This document shows positions 19,756-27,494 of a stretch of DNA of 64,000 nucleotides, one piece after another. The first letter of the stretch is position 1, and the number at the start of each line of letters is the position of its first letter. Both the position numbers and the translations under genes were made by a program. The notes under the pieces were generated by a model that searched no databases, was not told the DNA's origin, and saw only the letters and a list, made by a program, of their open reading frames with translations. The stretch lies in assembly GCF_900176275.1 (NCBI RefSeq), contig NZ_FWXD01000021.1, positions 1-64,000 on the forward strand, written 5' to 3'. Origin of the DNA: Andreprevotia lacus DSM 23236. GTDB lineage: Bacteria > Pseudomonadota > Gammaproteobacteria > Burkholderiales > Chitinibacteraceae.

Positions 19756-22659
19756 TTAGCCGGGCACGCGGTCAGCAGGCAGCAGGATGGTGAAGATCGC
19801 ACCGCCTTCCGGGTGGTTGGCCGCTTCAATGCTGCCGCCGTGGTCTTCCATGATCTGGCGGCTGATGGCGAGGCCCAGCCCGGTGCCACCAGCGGTGCGT
19901 ACACGGGTGCTCTGGATGAATTTGTCGAAAATCACGTCCAGCTCGTCTTCCGGCACCCCGGGGCCATGATCGCGCACGGTCAGGCCAATGGCAGTCCGGC
20001 CATCGGGCAACTGGCCGAGCGAGACGAACTCGATCTCGATCAGGCCGTTTTCCGGGCTGAACTTGATGGCATTGGACAGCAGGTTGACCACCACCTGCGT
20101 GATGCGCGCCTTGTCGAACAGCCCGTACAGGGTGGGCGTGCTGTCGTCGGTGCGCAGGCGCAGCTGCTTGCTGGCCAGCAGCGAGCCGATTTCGGTGGCG
20201 GCTTGCTGCGCCACCAGTTGCAGGCCCTGGCGCGACTTGTTGTAAGCCATCTTGTTGGCCTCCAGTCGCGACATGTCCAGCAGGTCATTCAGCAGCACCA
20301 GCAGGCGGTTGCCGCTGGAATGGATGCGGTCGAGATAGCGCCCCAGTGCCGGGCCGCTTTCACCCTTGCCTAGCTTGGCCAGCCCCATTTCCGAGAAGCT
20401 CAGGATGGCGTGCATGGGCGTGCGCAGCTCGTGCGACATATTGGCGAGGAAGGCCGATTTGGCCAGGTTGGCCGATTCGGCCACTTCCTTGGCATCGACC
20501 AGATTGCGCTCGATTTCCTTTTGCCGCGAGATATTGGTCAGGAAGGCGAACGCGTATTCCAGCCGGTGGTTTTCGTCGTTGATGGCGGCAGAACTGACGA
20601 GGAAGGGTAGCGCTTCGTTCTGCGCCGAGGTCAGCGTGATTTCGCCCACATGGTTGGGCGCACCGCCGCTCTCGTAAAGCTCGGCCGGGAAGAGCTGGCG
20701 TGCCGTGTCGTGCCACAAGGCCTCGGGCCGCTGGCCGATCAGGTCTTCACGCCGGTAGCCCAGCATGCGGCAGAACGACTGGTTGACATCGACGATGTGC
20801 TGCGCGGCGTCGATCAGCAAAAAGCCGTCGGCGGTGGTGTCGATGATGGTGCGCTTCAGGCGTTCGGACTGGCGCAATGCCTGCGCGGCGATACGCTGGG
20901 CGGTGACTTCCTCGATCACGCAAATCATGCCCTTGCCGCGATCACCCGGCACCAGCGCCTTGGCATAGATCATGGCCCAGAAGCCGGAGTGATCGCGCCG
21001 GTACAGCTCCAGCTCGCCGCGATAAACGCCGCCGGTATCGATGCGTGCCCAGATGGCCTCCAGCGTTTCGTCACCGCGATTGGGGCTGGCGAAAATCTGG
21101 TTGGCGGCCTCACCGATCACATCGGTGGATTGATGGCCGAACAACGTTTCAAACGCCGGGTTGACCAGTCGTATGCTTTGCTTGACCACCAGCATGATGG
21201 CCAGCGGGCTGGCATCAAGCACGGTGCGGATTTCGGCGGTGCGCTCCAGCACCAGGTCTTGCAGGTGGTCACGGTGGCGGCGCAGCTCGCGCTCGGCATT
21301 CTGCCGTTCGCTGACATCGCGCACGGTGGCGCACAGATAGGCATCCTGCTCGAATTCGATCAGGTTGAAGGTGATTTCCACCGGCTGTTGCCTGCCGTGC
21401 CGGTCTCGCTGGAAAGCGCTATCGGTCAGTTGACGATGCTGGCGCAACTGCTCCCACAACGATTCCCAGCGGCGCTCGTCGAATTGCGGATACAGCTCGC
21501 CAAAGCGCAGCCGCAACAGCTCGCCCGGCTCGTAGTGGGTCTGCCCGCTGGCGCTGCGATTGGCATAGCGCAGCGTGCCTTGCCGATCTGCCCACAGGAT
21601 CAGGTCGGGTGCTTCGTCGACGGTGAATTGCGTCAGGTGCAGACGTGATTCGATCTGCTCGACACGCTTGATCTGGCGCAGCAACAAATAGAGCAACACC
21701 GACACGATCAGCCACAGGGCTACCGCGATAATGGCACGTGTGACCAGCGCATCGCTGAACTTGGACAGCACAGCGCGTTCATCCACCGAGGTGATGATGA
21801 CGATGGGCAGCTCGCCTTCGCTGGCGTGAAATGCGTAGATGCGGCGTTGGCCGGTGATGGGGTCTTGCTCGATATAGCTGCTGGCGTGCTTGAGGCGGCG
21901 CTGCTCGAAACTCAGTGAGTCGCGATCACGCAGGTTCTGGCCGATATAGGCGGCCTCGAACGGGTAATTGAGCAGTACCACGCCATCGCTGCGCAAGACC
22001 TGGATGCGCGTGGTGGGGTCCAGCTTGAGTGCGGAATAGAATTTGAGGAAGTAGTTCGGCTCTACGCCGGCCAGTACCACGCCGCCAAAATTGCCGTCGG
22101 GTTTGTTGATGCGGCGCGTGATCGGTATCAGCCATTGCCCGTCGGTGCGGCTGATCACTGGCAGATCGATCAGCGGGCGATTGTCTTGCGTGCTGCGGTG
22201 GTACTTGAAATAGGCACGGTCACCCAGTTCGACCCGCCGGGTGGGAAACTCCAGCCCGTGGCTTTGCAGCTTGCCCTGGCTGTCGATGGCGATGATGCCG
22301 CGCACCTGTGGCGTCAGGCTGATGCGGTTTTTCATCAGGATGTGTGTTTTGTATTCGTCGGCATTGTCGATGCCGCCGGCCGCTTCCAGCATCTCGATGA
22401 TGTTCTGCATCGCCTGCTCGACCGAGATCAGCGTGCGCGTGGTGTGTTCATCCAGCGAGCGCGCCAGCGACAGGTTCTGCCGCTCGGCATCGGCAATGGC
22501 GTTGTCGTAGTCGCGTACGGTCAGCCACACCAGCATCAGCAGGCCAAGCAGGACCAGCACCGAATAGAACAGGTAGAGGCCGAAGCGCAGCGGCTTGAGC
22601 GTCTGGCCTGCGCCGGCGTGGGCAAGGGCTAACGGAGGGCTGGACGGCTTCCGGATCAT
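19756..22659 (-). CDS. Membrane sensor histidine kinase with Cache and three PAS domains
   Basis: A 967-residue sensor kinase. Membrane helices at about 26-48 and 312-335 enclose a large periplasmic double-Cache-type sensor domain. Three PAS domains follow in the cytoplasm (about 345-460, 480-600 and 610-735), then HisKA with the phospho-accepting His in MSHELRTPMHAILSFSEMG (about 745) and a HATPase domain with NLLSNAIKFSPENG, DHGPGVP and GGTGLGLAISRQ boxes. There is no receiver domain and no response regulator nearby. Its ATG overlaps the stop of uup by four bases, so its level depends on uup translation. The signal sensed is unknown. Confidence 0.93.
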   Translation of the reverse strand: MIRKPSSPPLALAHAGAGQTLKPLRFGLYLFYSVLVLLGLLMLVWLTVRDYDNAIADAERQNLSLARSLDEHTTRTLISVEQAMQNIIEMLEAAGGIDNADEYKTHILMKNRISLTPQVRGIIAIDSQGKLQSHGLEFPTRRVELGDRAYFKYHRSTQDNRPLIDLPVISRTDGQWLIPITRRINKPDGNFGGVVLAGVEPNYFLKFYSALKLDPTTRIQVLRSDGVVLLNYPFEAAYIGQNLRDRDSLSFEQRRLKHASSYIEQDPITGQRRIYAFHASEGELPIVIITSVDERAVLSKFSDALVTRAIIAVALWLIVSVLLYLLLRQIKRVEQIESRLHLTQFTVDEAPDLILWADRQGTLRYANRSASGQTHYEPGELLRLRFGELYPQFDERRWESLWEQLRQHRQLTDSAFQRDRHGRQQPVEITFNLIEFEQDAYLCATVRDVSERQNAERELRRHRDHLQDLVLERTAEIRTVLDASPLAIMLVVKQSIRLVNPAFETLFGHQSTDVIGEAANQIFASPNRGDETLEAIWARIDTGGVYRGELELYRRDHSGFWAMIYAKALVPGDRGKGMICVIEEVTAQRIAAQALRQSERLKRTIIDTTADGFLLIDAAQHIVDVNQSFCRMLGYRREDLIGQRPEALWHDTARQLFPAELYESGGAPNHVGEITLTSAQNEALPFLVSSAAINDENHRLEYAFAFLTNISRQKEIERNLVDAKEVAESANLAKSAFLANMSHELRTPMHAILSFSEMGLAKLGKGESGPALGRYLDRIHSSGNRLLVLLNDLLDMSRLEANKMAYNKSRQGLQLVAQQAATEIGSLLASKQLRLRTDDSTPTLYGLFDKARITQVVVNLLSNAIKFSPENGLIEIEFVSLGQLPDGRTAIGLTVRDHGPGVPEDELDVIFDKFIQSTRVRTAGGTGLGLAISRQIMEDHGGSIEAANHPEGGAIFTILLPADRVPG

Positions 22660-24563
22660 GGGCGCTTGGCTTCGAGGGCTTCCCAGCGTTCGAGTTTTTC
22701 GAGCAGAGCGAGTTCGATGGCTTCGATTCTAGCCTGCATTTCGCCTGCCTTGGCGGGCGTTTGCCGATACAGCTCGGGATCGAGCAATGCCTGTTGCAAA
22801 TCTGCCTGTTCTGCTTCCAGCGCGGCGATTTCTTGCGGCAGCTGCTCCAGCTCGCGCTGTTCCTTGAAGCTGAGCTTCACGTCGCGGTTGCGCGTGCGTT
22901 CCGCCGCGGGTTTGGCGGCTTCGGCCGGCTTGGCTGCAACCGGTGCAGCAGCTGCCGCACGGGCGCGTGCTGCTACATAGTCCTGGTAACCGCCGACGTT
23001 TTCCACCAGCTTGCCGCCGCCTTCAAAGGCTACGGTCTGTGTCACCACGTTGTCGAGGAAGGCCCGGTCATGGCTGACCAGGAACAAGGTGCCGGGGTAA
23101 TCGGCCAGCAGTCCTTCCAGCAGTTCCAGCGTGTCGATATCGAGGTCGTTGGTGGGTTCGTCCAGCACCAGCACGTTGGCCGGCTTGGTGAACAGCATGG
23201 CCAGCAGCAGGCGGTTGCGCTCGCCGCCGGACAACGATTTGACCGGGCTGCGTGCACGTTCCGGCGCAAACAAAAACTCTTCCAGATAGCCCATCACGTG
23301 TTTGCGTGCGCCACCGATCTCGACGTAATCCTTGCCTTGGCCGATCACGTCGACAATCGCGGCTTCTTCGTCGAGCTGGGTACGGAACTGGTCGAAGTAG
23401 GCCACCTGCAGATTGGTGCCGGTTTTTACCTGGCCGCTGTCGGGCTGCAGTTCGCCCAGCACCAGCTTGAGGAAGGTGGTCTTGCCGGCGCCGTTAGCAC
23501 CAATCAGACCGATGCGGTCGCCACGCAGGATGCGGGTGGTAAACCCGTTGACCAGCACTTTTTCATTGCCAGCCGCATCGCTGAATGCTTTGCGTACGTC
23601 TTCGAACTCGGCCACCAGCTTGCCGGTACGCTCGCCGGCGTCCAGCGTGAAGCTCACATTGCCGACGCGCTCGCGCCGGGCCGAGCGGTCGCGGCGCAGT
23701 TGCTCCAGCCGGCGCACGCGCCCTTCGTTGCGGGTGCGGCGGGCCTCGATGCCCTTGCGGATCCAGACTTCTTCCTGCGCCAGCACCTTGTCGAACTTCT
23801 TGTTGACCACTTCTTCCTGCGCGAGCAGATCGGCCTTGCGCGTTTCATAGGTGGAGAAGTTGCCGGGGAAGCTGGTGACAATGCCGCGATCCAGCTCGAT
23901 GATGCGCGTGGCCACGTTGTCCAGAAAGCGCCGGTCGTGGGTGATGAACAGCACGCTGCCGGCAAAGTTGTTGAGCAGCCCTTCCAGCCACTCGATGGCC
24001 GAGACGTCCAGGTGGTTGGTCGGTTCGTCCAGCAGCAGCAATTGCGGCTCCAGCACCAGCGCGCGTGCCAGCGCCACGCGTTTTTTCCAGCCACCCGACA
24101 ACTCGGCGATTTTTGTATCGGCCGGCAGGTTGAGCTGGCTGAGTGTGGCGGCAATCAGCGCGTCGAAGCGCCAGCCATCGCGCGCCTCGATCTCGTGCTG
24201 CAGCGCCATCAGCTTGTCCAGCGCGGCTTGCGAGCCATCCTGCTGCGCGGCGACATGGTGATATTCGTCCAGCAGTTGCGACAGCTGGCCCAGCCCTTCG
24301 GCCACGGCCTGGAAGACGGTGGCATTGGCCTTGAATTCGGGTTCCTGCGCGACGAAGGCCATGCGCGCGTCCTGCGCGATGCGGATATCGCCGTCGTCCA
24401 GCTTGATCTGGCCGGCCACTGCCTTGAGCAGTGACGACTTGCCCTGACCATTGCGGCCGATCAGCCCTACGCGCTCGCCGGGTTCGACCGACAGGTTGGC
24501 GTGGTCGAGCAGTGGCCAGTGGCCGAAGGCAAGGCTGGCGTTTTCTACGAGGAGCAGGGGCAT
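22656..24563 (-). CDS. uup: ABC-F family ATPase, Uup type
   Basis: A 635-residue soluble protein with two ABC cassettes. Walker A loops are GRNGQGKSS (about 36-44) and GANGAGKTT (about 345-353); signature motifs are LSGGWKKR and LSGGERNRL; no membrane segments are present. After the second cassette comes an Ala/Pro-rich linker and a C-terminal coiled coil (KLSFKEQRELEQLPQEIAAL onward), which is characteristic of Uup. ABC-F proteins act on ribosomes, and Uup also affects transposon excision and replication-fork stability in E. coli. It is followed, with a 4-base overlap, by a histidine kinase gene, an uncommon pairing. Confidence 0.93.
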   Translation of the reverse strand: MPLLLVENASLAFGHWPLLDHANLSVEPGERVGLIGRNGQGKSSLLKAVAGQIKLDDGDIRIAQDARMAFVAQEPEFKANATVFQAVAEGLGQLSQLLDEYHHVAAQQDGSQAALDKLMALQHEIEARDGWRFDALIAATLSQLNLPADTKIAELSGGWKKRVALARALVLEPQLLLLDEPTNHLDVSAIEWLEGLLNNFAGSVLFITHDRRFLDNVATRIIELDRGIVTSFPGNFSTYETRKADLLAQEEVVNKKFDKVLAQEEVWIRKGIEARRTRNEGRVRRLEQLRRDRSARRERVGNVSFTLDAGERTGKLVAEFEDVRKAFSDAAGNEKVLVNGFTTRILRGDRIGLIGANGAGKTTFLKLVLGELQPDSGQVKTGTNLQVAYFDQFRTQLDEEAAIVDVIGQGKDYVEIGGARKHVMGYLEEFLFAPERARSPVKSLSGGERNRLLLAMLFTKPANVLVLDEPTNDLDIDTLELLEGLLADYPGTLFLVSHDRAFLDNVVTQTVAFEGGGKLVENVGGYQDYVAARARAAAAAPVAAKPAEAAKPAAERTRNRDVKLSFKEQRELEQLPQEIAALEAEQADLQQALLDPELYRQTPAKAGEMQARIEAIELALLEKLERWEALEAKRP

Positions 24564-24667
24564 GACGATCTCTTGAAGCGGGTCGGGCAGGGTGCACGTT
24601 GCAGTGCACGAAAGACCGCCATTCTAGCAGCCGGCGGGCTATTGCCGCTGTGGTACGTGCGTGACGA

Positions 24668-25096
24668 TCAGGGCAGCTTTGCAGGCAGGCATTGCAGCAC
24701 GTCGGTCTGGCACACTTCGCCACCCTTGCCGCCGTTTTCGGCCTGCCAGGCCGCGTAGGCGTGCTCGAAGTTTTCCGGGTAGACGCCGCCACGCTGCAAG
24801 GGCTTGACCACGCTGCGCTGCAGCGCAGCCTCGGTGATCGCAATATGGTGGGCCAGGTGATACACCGTCCACACCGGTTTATCGCGCTGCCGGGCTACCA
24901 CCTCGATGTGATAGATGCCGGATTTGGCACTGGCTGGCAGATCGTAAATCAATACCCAGCGCAGCAGCTTGCCCTGTGGCGGCAGCGCCCAGATCCCCAG
25001 CGGGTGTGATTGCAGCGATGCGGGTTCGGCACGCGCGACCGGTGCAGTAACGAGCAACAGTGCGAGCAGCGGGCTTATCAGGTGACGGTGGTGCAT
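24668..25096 (-). CDS. Exported protein of unknown function
   Basis: About 142 residues with a typical signal peptide (hydrophobic LISPLLALLLVTAPVARA, cleaved near residue 23). The mature part contains WVLIYDLPASAKSGIYHIEVVARQR and a C-terminal pair of cysteines (VCQTDVLQCLP). I do not recognise the family. The ATG at 25096 is chosen over a TTG seven codons upstream because it starts a normal signal peptide, although neither has a good ribosome site. It stands alone upstream of uup on the same strand, about 100 bases away, so it may be in the same transcript. Confidence 0.6.
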   Translation of the reverse strand: MHHRHLISPLLALLLVTAPVARAEPASLQSHPLGIWALPPQGKLLRWVLIYDLPASAKSGIYHIEVVARQRDKPVWTVYHLAHHIAITEAALQRSVVKPLQRGGVYPENFEHAYAAWQAENGGKGGEVCQTDVLQCLPAKLP

Positions 25097-25166
25097 GGTG
25101 GCGTCATTGCAGTGCAAAACATGTCATGGCACTGTAGCCTATCTTGCGCAGTAATGAGGGTTGATG

Positions 25167-25484
25167 ATGTGGACGCTGACGATCTGGTTTGGGCTTGGCT
25201 TGCTGTGGGTGTATTACTGTGACCAGTGCCTGCGTGCCAGCGCCATGATCCGCAAGGCTTATCCCGAATTTGACCCGACCCCGCAATTGGGGCGACTGGA
25301 TCGGTTCGCAAACGGGAGCAATCCGATCCAGGGCGTGAGCACGGTGCATGAATTCCTTGATTCACGCGCACCGCACGATGTGCTGCCTGCGCAATGCCAG
25401 CTGATTTTTCGCCGCTTGCGCTATCTGCGCTGGATCATGCTGATCTACTTTGCTGCAATGGTGATTTACGCCTTCCTGTTTTAG
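25167..25484 (+). CDS. Small two-helix membrane protein
   Basis: About 105 residues. One membrane helix at the N-terminus (WTLTIWFGLGLLWVYYC, about 2-18) and one at the C-terminus (WIMLIYFAAMVIYAFLF, about 89-105) flank a polar region of about 70 residues. GAGGG lies six bases before the ATG at 25167, which sets the start; another ATG precedes it directly. No family was recognised. The two ends on the same side would leave the middle in the cytoplasm or periplasm as one loop. Confidence 0.6.
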   Translation: MWTLTIWFGLGLLWVYYCDQCLRASAMIRKAYPEFDPTPQLGRLDRFANGSNPIQGVSTVHEFLDSRAPHDVLPAQCQLIFRRLRYLRWIMLIYFAAMVIYAFLF

Positions 25485-25531
25485 CGCCGCGCGGCGTTGC
25501 CCGGAGGGATGCGACCTGCCAAGGACCAGAC

Positions 25532-25975
25532 ATGCCCGAAGTGATCGGTATCGACCACATCTATCTGACCGTTAGCGACCTGCCGCGTGCCGAGGCGTTT
25601 TACGATATCGCCCTGCGCGATGTGCTGGGCTTTCGCAAGAACAGCTTTGCGCTGCATGGCGACGCACATGTGCAGTATTACAACCGCCATTTCGGCATTG
25701 TGCTGCGGCCGGCACGTGGCCACTCAAAGCACAATTCGTATGCGCCCGGCTTGCACCACCTGTGCTTGCGCGTGGACAGCGTGGCCGATGTCGAAACTGC
25801 AGCCGCACAATTGCAGGCAGCCGGCATTGCAGCCAGCGCGGCAACGCAATACCCCGAATATGCCGCTGATTACGCGGCGACTTTTTTCACCGACCCCGAT
25901 GGCATCCGGCTGGAAGTGACCAACTACCGGCAAGAGCGGCGCGAGCGCCATGACCATTGGGACTGCCAGGATTAA
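25532..25975 (+). CDS. VOC (glyoxalase/bleomycin resistance) family protein
   Basis: A 147-residue vicinal-oxygen-chelate protein built of two beta-alpha-beta3 modules. The first begins IGIDHIYLTVSDLPRAEAFY with His-9 as likely metal ligand; the second has GLHHLCLRVDSVADVE (about 71-86) and ends DPDGIRLEVTNY with the conserved Glu. Members act on small molecules such as glyoxals or antibiotics; this one's substrate cannot be told. AAGGA nine bases before the ATG supports the start. It is followed after five bases by an OsmC-like gene, a pairing compatible with detoxification. Confidence 0.88.
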   Translation: MPEVIGIDHIYLTVSDLPRAEAFYDIALRDVLGFRKNSFALHGDAHVQYYNRHFGIVLRPARGHSKHNSYAPGLHHLCLRVDSVADVETAAAQLQAAGIAASAATQYPEYAADYAATFFTDPDGIRLEVTNYRQERRERHDHWDCQD

Positions 25976-25980
25976 CACGC

Positions 25981-26466
25981 ATGGCGCATTACACCGCACA
26001 AATCAGCTGGTCCCGTGATGGGCAGGATTTTCTGGGGCAACGCTACAGCCGCCGCCATACCGTGCGCTTTGATGGTGGCGTGGCGGTGGCCGGCTCATCA
26101 TCGCCCCACGTGGTGCCGCTGCCCTATTCGGATGAGCACGCGGTCGATCCGGAAGAAATGTTCGTCGCATCACTCTCGAGCTGCCATATGCTGTGGTTTC
26201 TGGCACTGGCGGCCAAGGCCGGGCATTGCGTCGAGCTGTATGTGGATGATGCCGACGGCGTGATGGCGCGCAACGAGGCTGGCCAACTGGCCATGACCGT
26301 GGTGACGCTGCGCCCGCAGGTCGAATTCAGCCCCGAAACCCGCCCGGATCGGGACACCTTGCTGCGCCTGCACCACGACGCGCATGAGGCGTGTTTCATT
26401 GCCAATTCGGTGCGGACTGAGGTGAGGGTTGAGGCTGCTTGGCCCGTTCGTGAGCAAGCTGTATGA
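25981..26466 (+). CDS. OsmC family protein
   Basis: A 161-residue OsmC-like protein. The central motif DPEEMFVASLSSCHMLWFLALAAK (about 61-84) carries one of the two redox cysteines, and the second lies in HDAHEACFIANSV (about 137-149). Family members reduce organic hydroperoxides. The spacing after the VOC gene is only 5 bases, and the stop overlaps the next gene (ATGA), so the three may form one transcript. Length is normal. Confidence 0.9.
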   Translation: MAHYTAQISWSRDGQDFLGQRYSRRHTVRFDGGVAVAGSSSPHVVPLPYSDEHAVDPEEMFVASLSSCHMLWFLALAAKAGHCVELYVDDADGVMARNEAGQLAMTVVTLRPQVEFSPETRPDRDTLLRLHHDAHEACFIANSVRTEVRVEAAWPVREQAV

Positions 26467-27050
26467 GTTTTCAGTCATTTGAAAATTCGAGTATGGCGTC
26501 ACAGGTAGCAGCGGTGCCATGGGAGCGACTGCCTGAATTGTTTGATCTGAGTATTAGCTGGCAAGTGCTGGATGGGCAGGACAGGGGTGTTTCAAAAGCA
26601 ACTGAAAAATCTGTTGAGCGTGTCAATTGGCTCTATGGCTTGAAGCTGCCGATTTCATATCAGGAATTCGTCGGGCGGAGTCGCGAGGCAAACAAGTGGT
26701 TGACCGGAGTTGGCGAAGATTATGAAGCAGAAAGACATCTGGTCCGAATGAATCGACTTTGGCGTAACTTACCAAGGAAAAGCCGCATACCTAGTCATCT
26801 GGTCATGTTTAATTTGGGCTTTGACGAGGATTGTGACTGTTTTGATCTCAATCTCTATGATGCCCAGACTGGCGAGTATGCAATTCGCTACTGGTATCCA
26901 GGGTTTGGAGAAGATGTGCTTTACCCTTCGTTTGAGGCATACATTCGCGCTCAGACTGCAGCTTGGTGCGAGCTCAAGGTGCAAGGAAGAGAAATTGAGT
27001 TGGTTTTTTTGATCAAGAAGCTTTTGGCTGAATATGCGCCAGTTTCCTGA
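26463..27050 (+). CDS. SUKH (SMI1/KNR4)-like protein, possible orphan immunity protein
   Basis: A 195-residue protein with a SUKH-like pattern: an N-terminal helix, then LKLPISYQEFVGRSREA (start of the fold, about 59-75), LVMFNLGFDEDCDCFDLNLYD (about 111-131) and YPSFEAYI (about 158-165). SUKH proteins are frequent immunity proteins against polymorphic toxins. No toxin, Rhs or VgrG gene is next to it. Its base composition is visibly more AT-rich than the genes around it, which suggests transfer. The start overlaps the OsmC stop. Function as immunity is inference. Confidence 0.65.
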   Translation: MSFQSFENSSMASQVAAVPWERLPELFDLSISWQVLDGQDRGVSKATEKSVERVNWLYGLKLPISYQEFVGRSREANKWLTGVGEDYEAERHLVRMNRLWRNLPRKSRIPSHLVMFNLGFDEDCDCFDLNLYDAQTGEYAIRYWYPGFGEDVLYPSFEAYIRAQTAAWCELKVQGREIELVFLIKKLLAEYAPVS

Positions 27051-27084
27051 TGGCTAATCCTGGTTTTGAATGGAATGCTAATGA

Positions 27085-27132
27085 CTGATCGCCTGATCGC
27101 CTGATCGCCTGATCGCCTGATCGCCTGATCAC
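27085..27132. repeat. Tandem 8-bp repeat (CTGATCGC), five copies plus one variant
   Basis: CTGATCGC is repeated five times in perfect register from 27085 to 27124, followed by CTGATCAC. The array lies between the SUKH-like gene and a small membrane-protein frame that begins 17 bases later. The unit is not a multiple of three and such arrays easily gain or lose copies. Any plus-strand frame that crosses three units meets a TGA, so a single open frame cannot run through it. Confidence 0.9.
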
Positions 27133-27148
27133 CGCACTATTCAGCGCC

Positions 27149-27373
27149 ATGCTCGGTGCGCTGCTGGGCGTGGCTTGTTGGTGGTTGTATGGCCTCGAGT
27201 TTTCAATGCAATACGATGGCCGCGGCATTGATCTGGCGTTGTGGCATTGGCTGCAGATCGGTGCTGGTGCGTTCTTTTTCCTCGGGTTGTTGCTTGGCAG
27301 CAAGGCGGCTGATGTGCTGGGAGAGGTCATCAGCGCCATTTTCCCATTTCGAGTCGCAATCAAGCCCGGCTAA
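27149..27373 (+). CDS. Small hydrophobic membrane protein, possibly frameshifted
   Basis: The frame encodes 74 residues with two hydrophobic stretches (LGALLGVACWWLYGL and LQIGAGAFFFLGLLLG). Near its end there is a slippery-type heptamer T TTC CCA (27340-27346, in the correct phase). In the -1 frame, sequence beyond it continues to a TAA at 27445-27447 and encodes a third strongly hydrophobic helix (LILVGLLALIFLLLLAGLGW). So the true product may be about 99 residues with three helices, made by a mutation or by frameshifting. No ribosome site is evident and no family is recognised. Confidence 0.45.
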   Translation: MLGALLGVACWWLYGLEFSMQYDGRGIDLALWHWLQIGAGAFFFLGLLLGSKAADVLGEVISAIFPFRVAIKPG

Positions 27374-27445
27374 TCCTGGTTGGCTTGTTGGCGTTGATTT
27401 TCCTGCTGCTGCTTGCCGGGCTGGGCTGGTTTGCCTGGGGACGAT

Positions 27446-27469
27446 AAAAAACGGCGCCCACGGGCGCCG
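27446..27469 (-). terminator. Intrinsic terminator of the first GH16 gene
   Basis: On the minus strand an 8-bp stem CGGCGCCC/GGGCGCCG with a two-base minimal loop is followed by six T residues. It lies 25 bases past the stop of the GH16 gene. A nearly identical hairpin terminates the second GH16 gene at 29178-29203, so the terminator was duplicated with the gene. Confidence 0.88.
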
Positions 27470-27494
27470 ACAAGATCAGGTGGGGATTGCCTGC

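Noticed and set aside
27070-27135. Classic phase-variable translation through the 8-bp repeat
   Set aside because: Reading through three units in any plus-strand frame meets TGA, so a frame cannot cross the present array. An effect on spacing remains possible and is reported instead.
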